This document shows positions 35,856-48,800 of a stretch of DNA of 64,000 nucleotides, piece after piece. The DNA is from Mugil cephalus (taxonomy: Eukaryota; Chordata; Actinopteri; Mugiliformes; Mugilidae): assembly GCF_022458985.1 (NCBI RefSeq), contig NC_061775.1, positions 26,246,319 to 26,310,318 on the forward strand, in the 5' to 3' direction. How positions within the stretch are numbered: position 1 is the first letter of the stretch; every line of letters starts with the position of its first letter. A program made the translations under genes and the position numbers. The notes beneath the pieces are model-generated. The model was given only the letters and a program-made list of their open reading frames with translations, searched no databases and had not been told where the DNA came from.

Positions 35856-37401
35856 TTAAGTGGTTTATTATCAAAACATGTAGACCTATGGCTTTTTGTA
35901 CAAATGCATCATATTAAAAAAATAACACTTAGAAAACGGCATTAGTGGTTGAGATTTTTTTCCTCTTTTTTTTTTTTTTTTTTTCCTTAATGTGTTTGAA
36001 AACCTACAAACTAGCAAACCGTACAGGGGTGTTCAAAATACGTGCTAAATATGGTTTTTAAAAATGGAGGAGGTCTAGATCTGCTGGGCTCTGCTATAGT
36101 CGCACAGAGACGGATGGTTTATCTATCTGATGATGTGCTTCAAAGTCTATAAAAGTAAGGTCCTTACTTTATGGATGAACGAATGGCACACGTGTACGTA
36201 CCTTACAGGTTTATACTTACATCCTATTAATGCACACTGATCACAACTAGACCTGGTCTGCGCAGGCCGTACTGCTCTAATCTAGTCGTCACAAAGGTTT
36301 ATTTCAAAAAGAACTGGAAAGTATTGTGCTGTCTGGCTAAGGTCACACATCCTAGGAGCTGGATTTACAACATTACCACAGTACAGAGAACAAGGAGAAA
36401 GAGAGCTGGAGATATTTGCTAATGAAGGAGGTATTTTCAAAACCACAAACAAAATTTGCCCTTGGCAGCGTGACAAAATAAATACTGGTTTTCTTTCATT
36501 ACTTTTTGTCTCCTCTGTTTTGTTAAAAGAACAGAGCCGTCAACGATAAAGCCATTTAAAGGCCGAGATGCGTCATAAGACGTCGGCGTCCGTTCGGCTC
36601 TCGGTTTTTGTTTTAGCGTTACGCGTTTAGGGAGCGGGGGGGTGGTGGTTCTATATGCTACACACACAGTCTGCACGGGGGTCTCCGGCTGCTCGTCACC
36701 TCCCACAACCATCATGCGCCCCTAACAGTAGTAATGCTTCCTTAGAAACCAAAAAAATAAGAATAAAAATCAGCGTCTACACTGACCTCACCTCTGAGGA
36801 TAAAGTGCCACATTGGACTCGTAGAAGAAAGAAGAGGACGTGTAAAACCATTTGTGCCCTTTCATGCGAAAAGAGTGGTAGTGGTTTAAGCCAATCCCTG
36901 GATCTCCAATGTGTTGGCTGAAAATCACAAACACGTTGATTGTGTCTCTGACATTTAGTGCAAAATAACTTGTAAAGAATTATAAGATGCAGTGAAATCC
37001 CGTTTCAACAAGTCAAAACTACGAACAGAAACTTCACGGAGCACAAGTTATTCAAAGTTAATCTGCTGTTTCGTCTCTTCGCTCGTCTGCTCCCGTTATC
37101 CTTAAAATACAGAGCGGACGGCCGCGTCGAGATCATCACCAACACCGTCATATTATTTAACACACACACACTGACTTCAGGTAAACTCAGTCCAGTACAG
37201 AATTTTTGGCAACTCCTGAATGAATCATAGTCACTACAAATTACACAGATTTACTATCATCGTCATCATCAAACCTCACCAAGACAAGAGTTCATCTGGT
37301 TCATCCGAACAATTCATTTCCCTTAAAGGTTAGTTCACTGAACATCCGGTCGGGTGAATGCTGGAGAAAAACTAATTACAAACTGACTATTGCTCTGATG
37401 C
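35856..37401 (-). other. slc22a23: Probable SLC22A23 3' UTR
   Basis: The stretch has no exon on either strand. It lies between the SLC22A23 stop and the first downstream gene on the opposite strand, and candidate minus-strand poly(A) hexamers lie near its left end. Confidence 0.5.
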
Positions 37402-40400
37402 TCACACCCCGTTGGCTATGGCACAGTTTCCGATCACCTCCCCGCCGGTTGCGAGAGCGTACGAGGCCGGCACCGCTGCCAGAGCGGTGGCCGCCGCCAC
37501 CGTGGCGCTCCCGGTGGCTGAGAGGTGTAAGGGCGTGTCGTGGACGCGGGAGTAGTCCCTGTCGCTCTTGACGAGGAGGAGGTGCTGCTCCCCCGGGTGG
37601 AGCAGGGTCTGGCGGGTGAAGGTCTCGCCGTCGGCCAGGCTCTCCGGCAGGGGCTGACCCCGCGGCTCCGGCAGCAGCAGCAGGCAGATGATGCACAGCA
37701 GGGTGCAGCAGGCGAAGATCACGTGATGCAGGAAGTAGCCCTTCTGGTTGTGGAGCTCCATGATGGGCGCGGTTAGCATCCCGAAGCCGGCGCTGGCCAG
37801 GACCAGTCCCAGACCTCCACCCCTGCACAGACAGAGAGGAACCGCGGATCCATCACCAGGTATTCTAAATTTTAACTTAAACTAAAAGCTATAAAGGGAT
37901 CCATATTTAACAGTGTGGCTGCAGGAAGGCTGCATCAAAATATATTTTATTACTTTATGCAACTAGGATCCACACAGCAGTTCTCCAGAAGTGCAAACAG
38001 GAGAAAATGACTCAGTGGCTTCCAGGAGAAACTGAAAGTTTAAACCATTATGTCTCAACCTGATCCACAGCCTCAGATCTTCATCTCAATAGTTCAGCCG
38101 TTCTGCTTTTAGAGCAATCAGCTCATTTGATGCATACTGAACTCTTCAAGGCCTCTACACTCAACTGCACCACAAGGTGGAGCCAGTAAGCAACATGAGA
38201 ACAAAAGCCATGTCCAGAGATTCATACGGTGCAATAACATAACACTACCGGTCAAAAGTTTTATCCAAGCATCAGTTTTCTCTGGTCTAGTTGGTCAGAG
38301 CTTCATCCTACAGCAAGATAATGAAACTTTAGTCCAAGCTCTAGCAGAACTACCTCAGGATAAAAACAAGGTGGAAAGCTTGAAAACAGTGAGTGGACCA
38401 TGGCCCAGTCTCTAGACTTTGACCCCATGGAGCAGGTTTGTGGACGGCACATTTAGGAGGCTTAAATTTCCAGTGTGAACCCACTCAGTGCAGTTAATGA
38501 TTGGGGAAGGAAGGTGGATGCTCTTTTGCCACCATTAATCAGTTTAATAAGGATAATACATCAGTGTTTAGTTTAGTTCTACACTAAATTAATGTAATAT
38601 GAACATAGGACACAAAGTAGGTGTGTGTTTAAAGTCACTACTCTACATGTACTATGTGTTTATAATAAGTAATATTTACATAGTTTAGTTCAACTTTGGA
38701 TCAACTTTTGGAGGATTAACTCAACCTGGGCTCTGATATTTAGAAGGTGATGCAGTCGTAAGCTGCTGATTTGTGTTTCTGACCGCGCAGGCTCACCTGA
38801 TGACAGTAGGAGTGATTTCAGCACAGAAGAAGATGCTGAGCGTGCTGACGGCGTGAGAGGAGAACATGCCGATGATGGAGAAGGCCACCGAGAATTTCCT
38901 GTTCAGAGTGTCTCGCAGAACTGTGCAGAAGACGAAACGAGGTAAGCACACAAATAACATCACCGCCGTCGTCGTAATAAGTCTCCTCAGATCAGCAGAA
39001 CAGTTTACTATCTCCACACATAAAGACCCAAACTGCAGACGTACCCGTGTCATGGCGCAGGCTGTATTTTCCAATCACTGGATTCCATTAGTGAGCATTG
39101 GAGGACAGAAGAGAGCGGAACATGTCGTTAGTAAGCACAAAGGGCAGCACAGTGCTGACTCAAAACAATTAAAAAAAAAAAGGCTTCAGGAGAATTCGGA
39201 GCCGCTAACCACTGAAGCATGAAATAATGACTACATACTGCAGATGTAGGTCAAAAAGAGAGAACGAGGGCGGGCTCCTATTAGACGGAGGGTCTAACTG
39301 CAGTCTGTCTGTACGGTTTTAATGAGTTGGGGACGACATGCAAGGTGTGCAAAGGATTTCAGCTTTGAGTTCCAAGATGATTTTCCTTAACTCTCCAAAC
39401 TGACTTTTTTTTCTGATTTCAAAGCATTTCTAAACCAAATAGGAACTCTGTGAAGCTTCAAAGTATTCTCGACACGTCAATTAACAGAAGTGCATGGCTC
39501 ACAAGTAATGAGATAAAAAGAAAATCTACCATCCGGTCAGCAAATGTTTGTCAGCTCTAGTGTTGTGTTTTTTTTACCTACATTTCACATATTTTACATT
39601 ATAGAAGGCAACTTTATGAGGTTAAATAATACGTTGTAATTATCAATAAGTTATTGTACAAGAGTTATGAATTTGCTTTTTCTTTGTCTTTGGCGACACC
39701 TTTGGTGAGAGACGGTAACTACAGGTGTGTGGTTAAACTTCACTTCCCAGAGTTCTAAATGCTGTCCCCTGTCTCCAAAGATGTTTTGTTGTTCACAGTC
39801 TCATCAATTCAAATATTGACATAAGAGACATTTATTAAAATAAAATGAGCTTGAAATTGCTCCTTAAAAGCTCGATTTATGCTTCTCTGTTATATGTATG
39901 AAGAGCGTATTTGCATATGCAAAGGTACTGTATAAATCTATAATAGTTTTGGTATCTGGGTAAATTTTGTCACCTGTCCATGTTTGCACACAGACTACGA
40001 CTTTACTAGGAAGAACTTAGACTTTATTCAGCATCTTTGGTGTTTAGGAACCAATACTAGTGTGTGCATCTGTGGAACATGTCCGCCTACTTATACTTAT
40101 GATGGCAGGTGCGTGTTTGCACGTCTGGAGCTGTGCACGTTGCTCTTACTCAATGGTATCTTTGAATCCCACAAAGATTTTTAGGTGGAAGTCTGATTTT
40201 TACCAGAGGAAACAAACAGTAGCTACGAGCAGCACGACTTCCCTAAGAGTCTCTTTTTCAGTGAGTACTCACGGTTAAGCAAACCCAGCTGCAGGAGTGA
40301 CGCCAGGGCTGTTATGATCATGAAGGTGAGCAGCCCCCCGCGCCGACCCATCAGCCCCACGGCGGGGCAAAGCGCCAGGCAGGTTGCCAGGGCGATGCCG

Positions 40401-43400
40401 GCCATGGTGTAATAGTCCGCGTGGCACAAAGCGGTGGGCTGGGCCTCGGGGTCCATCATGCTGCGGGCGAAGCAGTGGTGAATCCCGTAACCTGTCAGGC
40501 TGCACCAACAACACAAAGGGGGAGGGGGGAGGCGATCAGGAAAGCAGCCAGGGAGGTCGTACCTCAGACATGCGTCTGCCACGGGGCATGCATGTCTTCG
40601 TCACGTCTCTGGGGACGAGCTCATGTGTAATTCATGCTCCCAACACAACGGATGTTGGCTTTGATTAGCAAAGGAACTGTAAAAAGCCCAGCCACAAACG
40701 CCACACACTTACGAGTTGACACACAGCACCACAATGTTTTTCCACAGGTTCCTGGTGCTCATCATCTTGACAATGCAGGTCCTCTGGGGTTTCTTGTGCA
40801 GCTCCTGCTCCAGCTCTGGTAGGAAACATGAAACGTACACCTTGAGACCTTTTCCCTTCAGAAGGTAATGAGAGGCCGGCCGCTAAGGGACCCTTATCGC
40901 GGGGAAGCTAATGTGCCGCGGGGCCTTTAGATAGATACAGGACATCACCGGGCCCACTCTCATCATCTATCTGTCTGCATGGCCGATGAGAGAGGCAGGC
41001 AATGGATCAGACACCAACACAGGCGGGAGAAATGTACTGGGAGAGGTGACGCTAGTATAGAATACTGCAGTTGCTATGCAATTAATCACTGGCTATTAAC
41101 TGATCTATAATAAGTGCGTTCAATGGTAAGAATTTACTGCATAAAATCTTGCGCTTTTAAGTTGTTGATCAGACAAAACGAGTGATTCAAAGCGTCACAT
41201 TTCACTGTTTCTGACGTGTTATTTTGAAATATGAAATCATCAAAGTGATGTGCTAACCCATAGTGGAAGTAATTGTTCTCGCGGTCCTATTCAGACGTCT
41301 GGCTTCACTGATCGTCCAGTGGGAAGCGACCTGAAGGTGGACGCCTTGGATTGCGGCTGCGTTTCGTCATGTGATCGGTCTGTGAGCGGTGCTCGAAAAA
41401 CCTGGCCACTCTTGAAAAGGGGAGCATCTCTGCGTCTTTTTTGAAATGTCGGCGTCTTTGCATTCTGTTGCATGTTCATTTCATCACACAGCACGGAGCA
41501 GTTGCGACATACCGACGGCGATTTAAAAAAAAAAGAAATAACTCGCGTAATGGAGTGGGGCAAAGCAACAGAAAGGGTTCGGGTTTCGCAGCAGAATGGA
41601 TTTTGGGAGCTTGCGTTTTTTGTGAATTTCGCCCTCACCTGCGAGAACTCCGCTGGGCTCGGTTGTCATGTCAACCTGATTCTTCCTAGCGATGCACAGC
41701 ATCATGGCTTTGGACCGCCTGTAGTGCTGGGTGGCCAGCAACCAGCGCAGCGATTCGGGAAAAATCCTGCAGAGCAAGGAGAAATTGTGGGGGGATAGGA
41801 AGGAAATAGAGAGTAGAGAAAGGAGGAGGAGCAGAATATTTTACAAGAGCGAGAAAGAAAGAAACAGAGGAGAGAAGAAAAACAACAGAAGAAAGAGAGT
41901 ATTGTTTGTCAGTCGAAGCAGAGTGTGCTTCGTACTGTGTAGTGTTGTGTGTACTGTACAAGCCATCGCCTGGCTCAGTGCGAGCGGGAAGAATCTACCT
42001 CCTCCTCCTCCTCCTCCCACTCCACCCAACCCCTGCTGTGGATTTCCTCAGAGGGTGGGACTCACCAGACGTAGGGCAGCATCAGAACGAAGGGGCTGAT
42101 GATGACGATCTGCAGGACCTGCCAGTCATCCCGGTTCGGCCAATAGCGGCACAGGACGGCCACCCCTGGCATCAGGAGCTGCCCGCCCACCATCAGAAAA
42201 CTGGCCACCATGGTCATGGAGAAACGCCAGCCTGGCAAACAAAGCTCGATCCCTGAAATAAAGACACAGAGAGACACGGAGAGGAAGGTTTAGTTTCAGG
42301 GGGAAAGATACGGATCCTCGTTGCGTCGGAGTAAAATATGTACGAGCTGCGTTTGTTTGGATGTAATCACCGTCGTGAGCTAAATATTAAGCCTCAGCGT
42401 TCTTATCGGAGGAGTGTGATGTGGTATGTGTCTGTTTAATGCTGAGGCAAGTGTTGAGGTTTCCTCTCTGAATTACTGATGACTCCTATTACTGATCCCT
42501 CCCCAGAGAGGACACTGGTTTAACACCAGGCCTCTTGATGAACTCTTGATGGAGCTTAGAGAGGGTTCAGCTGTTCTCTGAGCCTTTTCACTGTCCCTTG
42601 ATTTCCCCCCCACACTCACCCACCCACCCCCCCTCCCTCCATCGCTGCCTGTAACATGGTACAGTCCAGATGGTCTGGCCCATATGGCAAGGTCTTTCTG
42701 AAGGTGACCATTGTGGTTGAGGAGGAGGAGGGAGGGATGCTCGCTAACCTGTACTGTCACTTCTTATTGTGCAGATGAAGAGAAAGAGGTTGAGGAGGGA
42801 GTGGGAAGACTAGGAGCAGAATACAAATTACTTTTCCCTCCAAAGGATAGAAAAAGTCCCTCCATTCATCAGAGAAATCACCGGAGGAATGACAATAAAG
42901 ACGAGCAAGGAGAAAGAAAGAGAGGCCCTAATGAGAAAAGGAGGAGGGAAAGAAAGGAGAGATGAAAGAAAGATTTTTTTGAGATAAAAGAAAGAAAGAA
43001 AGGGAAAATGATTCAGTGGGAGAACAAGGCAGAGAGGTATTACCGGAAAACTCTCGACCTCTTCTTTCTCCTCTGCCCCGCTGGTAGCGGAGCAGATGAA
43101 GGAAATTAGACTGACCCGTAATCCTTAACCTGCCTGTCAGCTTCTTTCTCTTCAGCCAGGACGACGCTGTGACTCTCTCACAGCGATGGAAGTATTGAAA
43201 GCTGTTAAAGCTAAAGGACGGAGCCTAATATTCATAATTAGGCTCTCGTTATTGAATTATCACCTCTAAATTCAAAGGCGTTTTCGTTTAATTTGTACCT
43301 TTAGAGTGAGCTGGTCCTTTTTCCACAGAGGCCGCCATGTTCCTACTGTGCAGATACACTTCTTTAAGCTGAGGAGGCAGCCACTAGTTTTTCTTATGCG

Positions 43401-45821
43401 CTCATGAAGGTGGGTGGTGAGTGTAAGGCACGTGTGGCCACACTTTTCTGGCTGATGTATCCAGCACTCCTACTCATTTTTATGCCCTGTCTTTAGTTGA
43501 TATAAATTGGAAGACTCACTCTTTGCAGCATCTTTGGGGAGATCTCACACCGGCTGCCTCTCAATCCGTCATTGTACCGGTTCACACCGAATACCGAATT
43601 ATGAATTATGATACGAAAGTGTAATACACTAGTATACTAGTGAATTTGATGACACAGTGTTTGGAACAAGAGACCGTTTCAGATTGGACCATTTTCAATG
43701 TAGCGCTTCGAAACACACATGGTGTGACCGCGTCACTGTGAGACGAGGTGAAGATGGAAAAGTTCGAAAAATTAAGCAACAGAACAAGACAACTTGTGAC
43801 TGTGTTGGGTTGTTTGGGTTTTTTTAAGGGTGACCAGACGTCCCCCATATCTGGGGACAATCCCCGTTTTGGACGACTTGTCCCCTGGCTAAAGCTGTCC
43901 ACGAAAATGTCCCCAATTTTAGCTTTTTACGAATGAGAAAAAAATATAGCAGTAGGATGACAGTTATTACGGTAGCCGACAGACATAGCAGATTAAATAT
44001 GAATATGTCAAAAATAAATTAAACCGTAAATGTCGAGGTTTCTTCCTTTAATTTTGATAACATTTAACTATTATTATATTTATTTTTTCTATCTCCGAGC
44101 TATAAATGTCCTCAGATTTCCACATCAGCAGTCAGTGCTAACACACGGCATCATGCAAGTGTGGGATTATTCTACAATATTTACTCATCATCACAGTAAA
44201 ATAGTCCATCCTTAGTCAATCTACTGCATTAATTCCTCTCTCAACCAGTAGAAAATGTTGTGAAAATCTAAAATACTAGATTTAGTGGATATATGAACAG
44301 CAGAGAAACACTTATTACAATAACATCCCACACAGCTACAATAAATGTTAAAAACTTTATATTATATTTTTAAAACCTCTGGATCAGATGCTCAGAGAAG
44401 CGTGCACTGCAACAGTGCATCTCACTAAGTGAACAGCCCAACCCTGCATCATTGTCCTGTATTGATCAGCGTACTGGGAACTGCTGGTGTGGGTGATATT
44501 TAGTTGGCTGCAAACTTCAACCTCACCAGTAGATGTCACTAAATCCACCACATTGGCCCTTTAACACTTTATCAATCACCGTAACTCACACTTGGAAATT
44601 TGCTTTGTGATATCTCAAGTAACAAATTCCTCCAAACATCTCTTTTCCTGGGGCTCCCTGGTCTTGTATCGCTCCCCAACCTGCAGCCGACAGCAGCGGT
44701 GCGGTGAGTTACGGTAATTCAAATAAGAAGCCAGATGTTCAGGTCTCAAAGGGTTAAGTGAAAGTAACAACACCACAGTCTAAACTATTAACATCAAGAA
44801 GCGAAACCCCAGATTTTAACCTAAGGGCTAGGGTTAGTTTTTCAGTGTTGGGCATTAGTTTTACGGCCCAGTACTCCTGTGAAGTATTAATATGAAACAT
44901 TTACATTAAACACATAAGTTTATTTATCCTGCGTATGGGAAATGACCTTGTCACAGTAGCTCAGAATTATGCAAGAAATATATAAGAAATTTGAAAGAAC
45001 ACAGAAAATATACAAGAATATAATGGCACTCTGACAGCCAATATATACGGTGTGGGCCAGGAGTTAATTAAATGCTAAAAAAAAAATCAGATTATTGCTT
45101 TAAAGTTTGCATAAAGTTCTTGTTTGCATGCACTTAGTTATTTTCCACTGGGACAGTGACACCACAGCAGTAAATAGTCCAGGATCAGACAGAGGCGGAC
45201 GCACACAAGGACAGACAGGCTGGAGAAATCAACTGTACCTTGGCAAAGGCAACGTATCCCTAAAGCCTAAAGCAACCTCGCACAACAAAAAAAAAAAAAA
45301 CCTCTCCCGATCTCTCCGGGGAGGTGTCTGATCCTGCTGACTCCACTGGGATATCGATGCACACACGCAGACACACAAATGCACCAACCACACACACAGA
45401 TACACAACAAACACACACATGTTGGCAGGGACCTTTTGTTCCAGCTGAGTAGGAGAATGGTTCTCCTTGTGCTGATTATCTCACTGCCCCCCCTGTGCGC
45501 TGATTCCTCCCCCTCCCTCCCTCCCTCCCTCTCCTTCCTCCCCACTCGCCATCCTCCTCATTCCTCCCTTTAGCCTATCAAGACTGAAGTGGCTCTCTTT
45601 CACCCCTTGTGAAACCACCATCCCCCACCTCTACCCCTACCTCCCTACCTCACCCCTCCTCGTTTCACCGAGCAGCTCCTCTGACTTTACATCAGGAAGA
45701 AAAAGGGACACTAAAAAACAAAAGGACGAGGAGGAGGAGGCGACCAGAAGCAGCTGATCTAAGAGTCAAACTGATCTTTGATGACAAATGGATGACAGCA
45801 CCGCCACCACACACAAACACA

Positions 45822-45866
<45 letters not shown>

Positions 45867-48800
45867 TCTATTGTCTGCTGCTCCCTTGCTAACCTTGCCT
45901 GGGGCATCAGTGGAGAGACAATTGGCTTTCTAACAGCATGAGTGAGAAGCACAGTGTGTGTTTGGCTGTATGATGGAGATGTACAGTATGTATATATGTG
46001 CAGCTAGCTACGGGAAGACATTAATCAGTGACACAATATCAAAAACTAACTGCCATAAACTTTCATTATCTGTTAATTAATCAATTCGCTCTACAGCTAA
46101 AGTTGAAAATGACAGTTTTTTTAGTTTGTGCATTAAGTTTTGTATTTGGTAAGCTATGGCTGCACGCCAGTCATGATGACGTTTTCCCACATTAATGTAC
46201 TAAGCCAGTCAGAGGTTCCAGTCCTCTTTGCACTAGTGCATGTTCGATTCCGGCCCTTTGCTGCACGTCACACGATCTCTGTCACCCCAGGATTTCCTGC
46301 CTCTGTTTGCTGCCATTATCAAAATAAAGGCATAAAAGAAAGGAGCCAAAAAATACATTTAATGGTCGTCCATCAGATGGAGGCCAAAACATTTCACTCA
46401 AAAAACCACAGATCTGAATATACGGCCGCACCAAAGAGGAAAAGCCAAAGGTTCACAGAAACATGAACACTGCAACTTTACAAAATGCTGAGATCAGAAC
46501 CGAAAACATCAGCTGATCGTCTAGAAACTTAGTTTGCTTAATTATTGACTTGTTTAACCTCCTGAGACCTGAGATTATGTTTGCTGTGCATTTTTAATTT
46601 CTCCACGGTATCCGGGGATCAGTAGGACCTACGACGTATAAAATATAAGCATCATCTTTAAACAGGAAGTGGTAGTTTTTGAAAAAGAACATTGTCCTCA
46701 TATGTGGACACTGGTATTATTTCATTATTTATATTGTAATGTGTGACAAATTTATTTTAATACCTGAACATGACTGAGTAAAACCGTAATTGCGAACAAT
46801 GAAGTCCCAACATCCTCAAACGAGTTCTTGCTAATTAGCGACGTTGTAGCTTGTCGCTATTGATAAAATTTGTTAAATTTGCGGATCATATCAAACTAAA
46901 AATGTTAATAAGAATAAATAAATACATTTTAACCGTAGAATTTGACCACTTTTGTCCTGTGATCATCTGCAGAATGAATCTAATGAAATTAAATGTTATT
47001 GTATTGACCCGTTGCTACCACTAGATGGCAGACTAAAGTGTTTAAATGAAGCAGAAACAAGCTGCGATAAAACCTAAAACTTAATGTCCCCATATGCTAA
47101 ACTGCAGCATGTGACAATTCTTAATCAAGTTTAAATGACCTATGAAGAAAAAAGCTATATAACTATTAGACCAGTAATATGAACATCGTTACAAGCTGTG
47201 GAAACTTGTGATTAGCATTTTAGCATTGCCATTTTTCTGCACTAAACGCAACTGATCAACGACGTTAGAAATGGCCTGCTGCAGTGTTAGGGGACACCTT
47301 TATTCAAGAGGGAGGGACGGGAAACGGTTGGACGGCTCAACAAGGGCACGGCATGACAGCATCATTTACACTGAGTCAGCAGAAGCCATCCGCCTCAGCT
47401 CATAACAACACGCCCACGCCCGCACATACAGTATATACTGCTTGTCTTTGTCATTACCTTGAGGTCTCTGAGGAGCCAGAAGCGCAGTGAGGAAGGGGAA
47501 GAGACATTAACCTTGTTTTCGCTGCTGTAAAAGCAGCTGCAGCCCGTTTCCTCTGGGCCCGTCATGCAAATACTCTCTTTGCAGAAAAATCTCCCAAAAA
47601 CTAATCCCCTGAAAATTTAGTGGCTTTCTAGAGACGCTCTGGGAAAGTCCGCAGGGATTCACACCGTCTACAGTGAATTCAAATGTTGACCCATTTTATA
47701 GGAAAAACACACCACAGTGTCTGTGTTAACTTCTCAAATGAAAGAATAATCCTATTTCTTCACGCAGTTTGACGGAAACCAAATATCACAGTGAGGAAAT
47801 GGCAAGTAAAATGGATATTACCTCAACCGGAACTCAAATTTGGTCTGAAGTTTGGTCAAGATTGGTTTGTTTTCACCAAACTAAACCTGAAGTTTCTCAG
47901 TTCATGTCCTTTTGGAAGTTGCGTCTCTAAGCTGTCGTGAATTTTGGCCACTTCAAAGCAGCTAAACTAATTCTGAATACGGATATATTGTATCATCACT
48001 TGCTTGTTAGCAGTTATTCACACATCCAGCAAACGCATTACAGGGATTGTGTTCAAACTCCTTCAGGAATCATCTGGATCGTGTAGCTGCTAAATGCTCC
48101 ACTTTGTTGACAGATAGCGCACCACGCTTTTCCCCGAAAACAGCTGTGGCCAGATTTTGTCCTTCGAGAGAAGCGGGACTGAGCCAAAAGAATAAATGAA
48201 ATCCAAACATCAAATTAAAATGATGTATCACGCATTGTGGATTCAGCCCTTTGGACCTTTTCTCTCTCGCACAAATCTCCAGCTCGGTAAATGTTTCCCC
48301 ATTTCTGAGGAAGCAGTGGTTCAAGTCTGTGCATCATCTAAAATGAAGCTCTCCAGGCCACTGACGATGAGTGTTTACTGCTCTTGAGCAATATTTTTTG
48401 ACATATCTTGATATAACTTTCTCACAATGTACAACGATCAGGCATAACATTATGACCACCTTCATAATATTGTGTAGATCTGGTCCAGCTGGGTGCTACA
48501 TGTCTAAGTAACACCCACATGAACGAATGTCGGGTCCAAACGTTTCCCAGCAGAACGCTGAATTATCACAAGATGGTTTAAATGTTATTTACTTCTCCTG
48601 TCAGTGGTTTTAATGTTAAGCCTGATCGGTGTATCTGCTGCTAATCGTGGTAAAAATGGTGGCCAAGTTTCCAAGATGGGTTCACATGCCACAATCTGTC
48701 GCAATATGGAACAAAAAAACGAGGAAGAAGGACACAGAGAAGGACGCTCTATCCCTAACACCTCCTCCTAAAGCGCCGCATAACAGACTAATAGAGTCTG

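Noticed and set aside
36600-36720. Short open frames between PSMG4 and SLC22A23
   Set aside because: They lie in the probable SLC22A23 3' UTR, have no homologous features and no exon boundaries.
37376-37828. 150-codon minus-strand frame in the last SLC22A23 exon
   Set aside because: It is a frame-shifted shadow of the true SLC22A23 C-terminal reading frame, which continues the upstream exons in phase.
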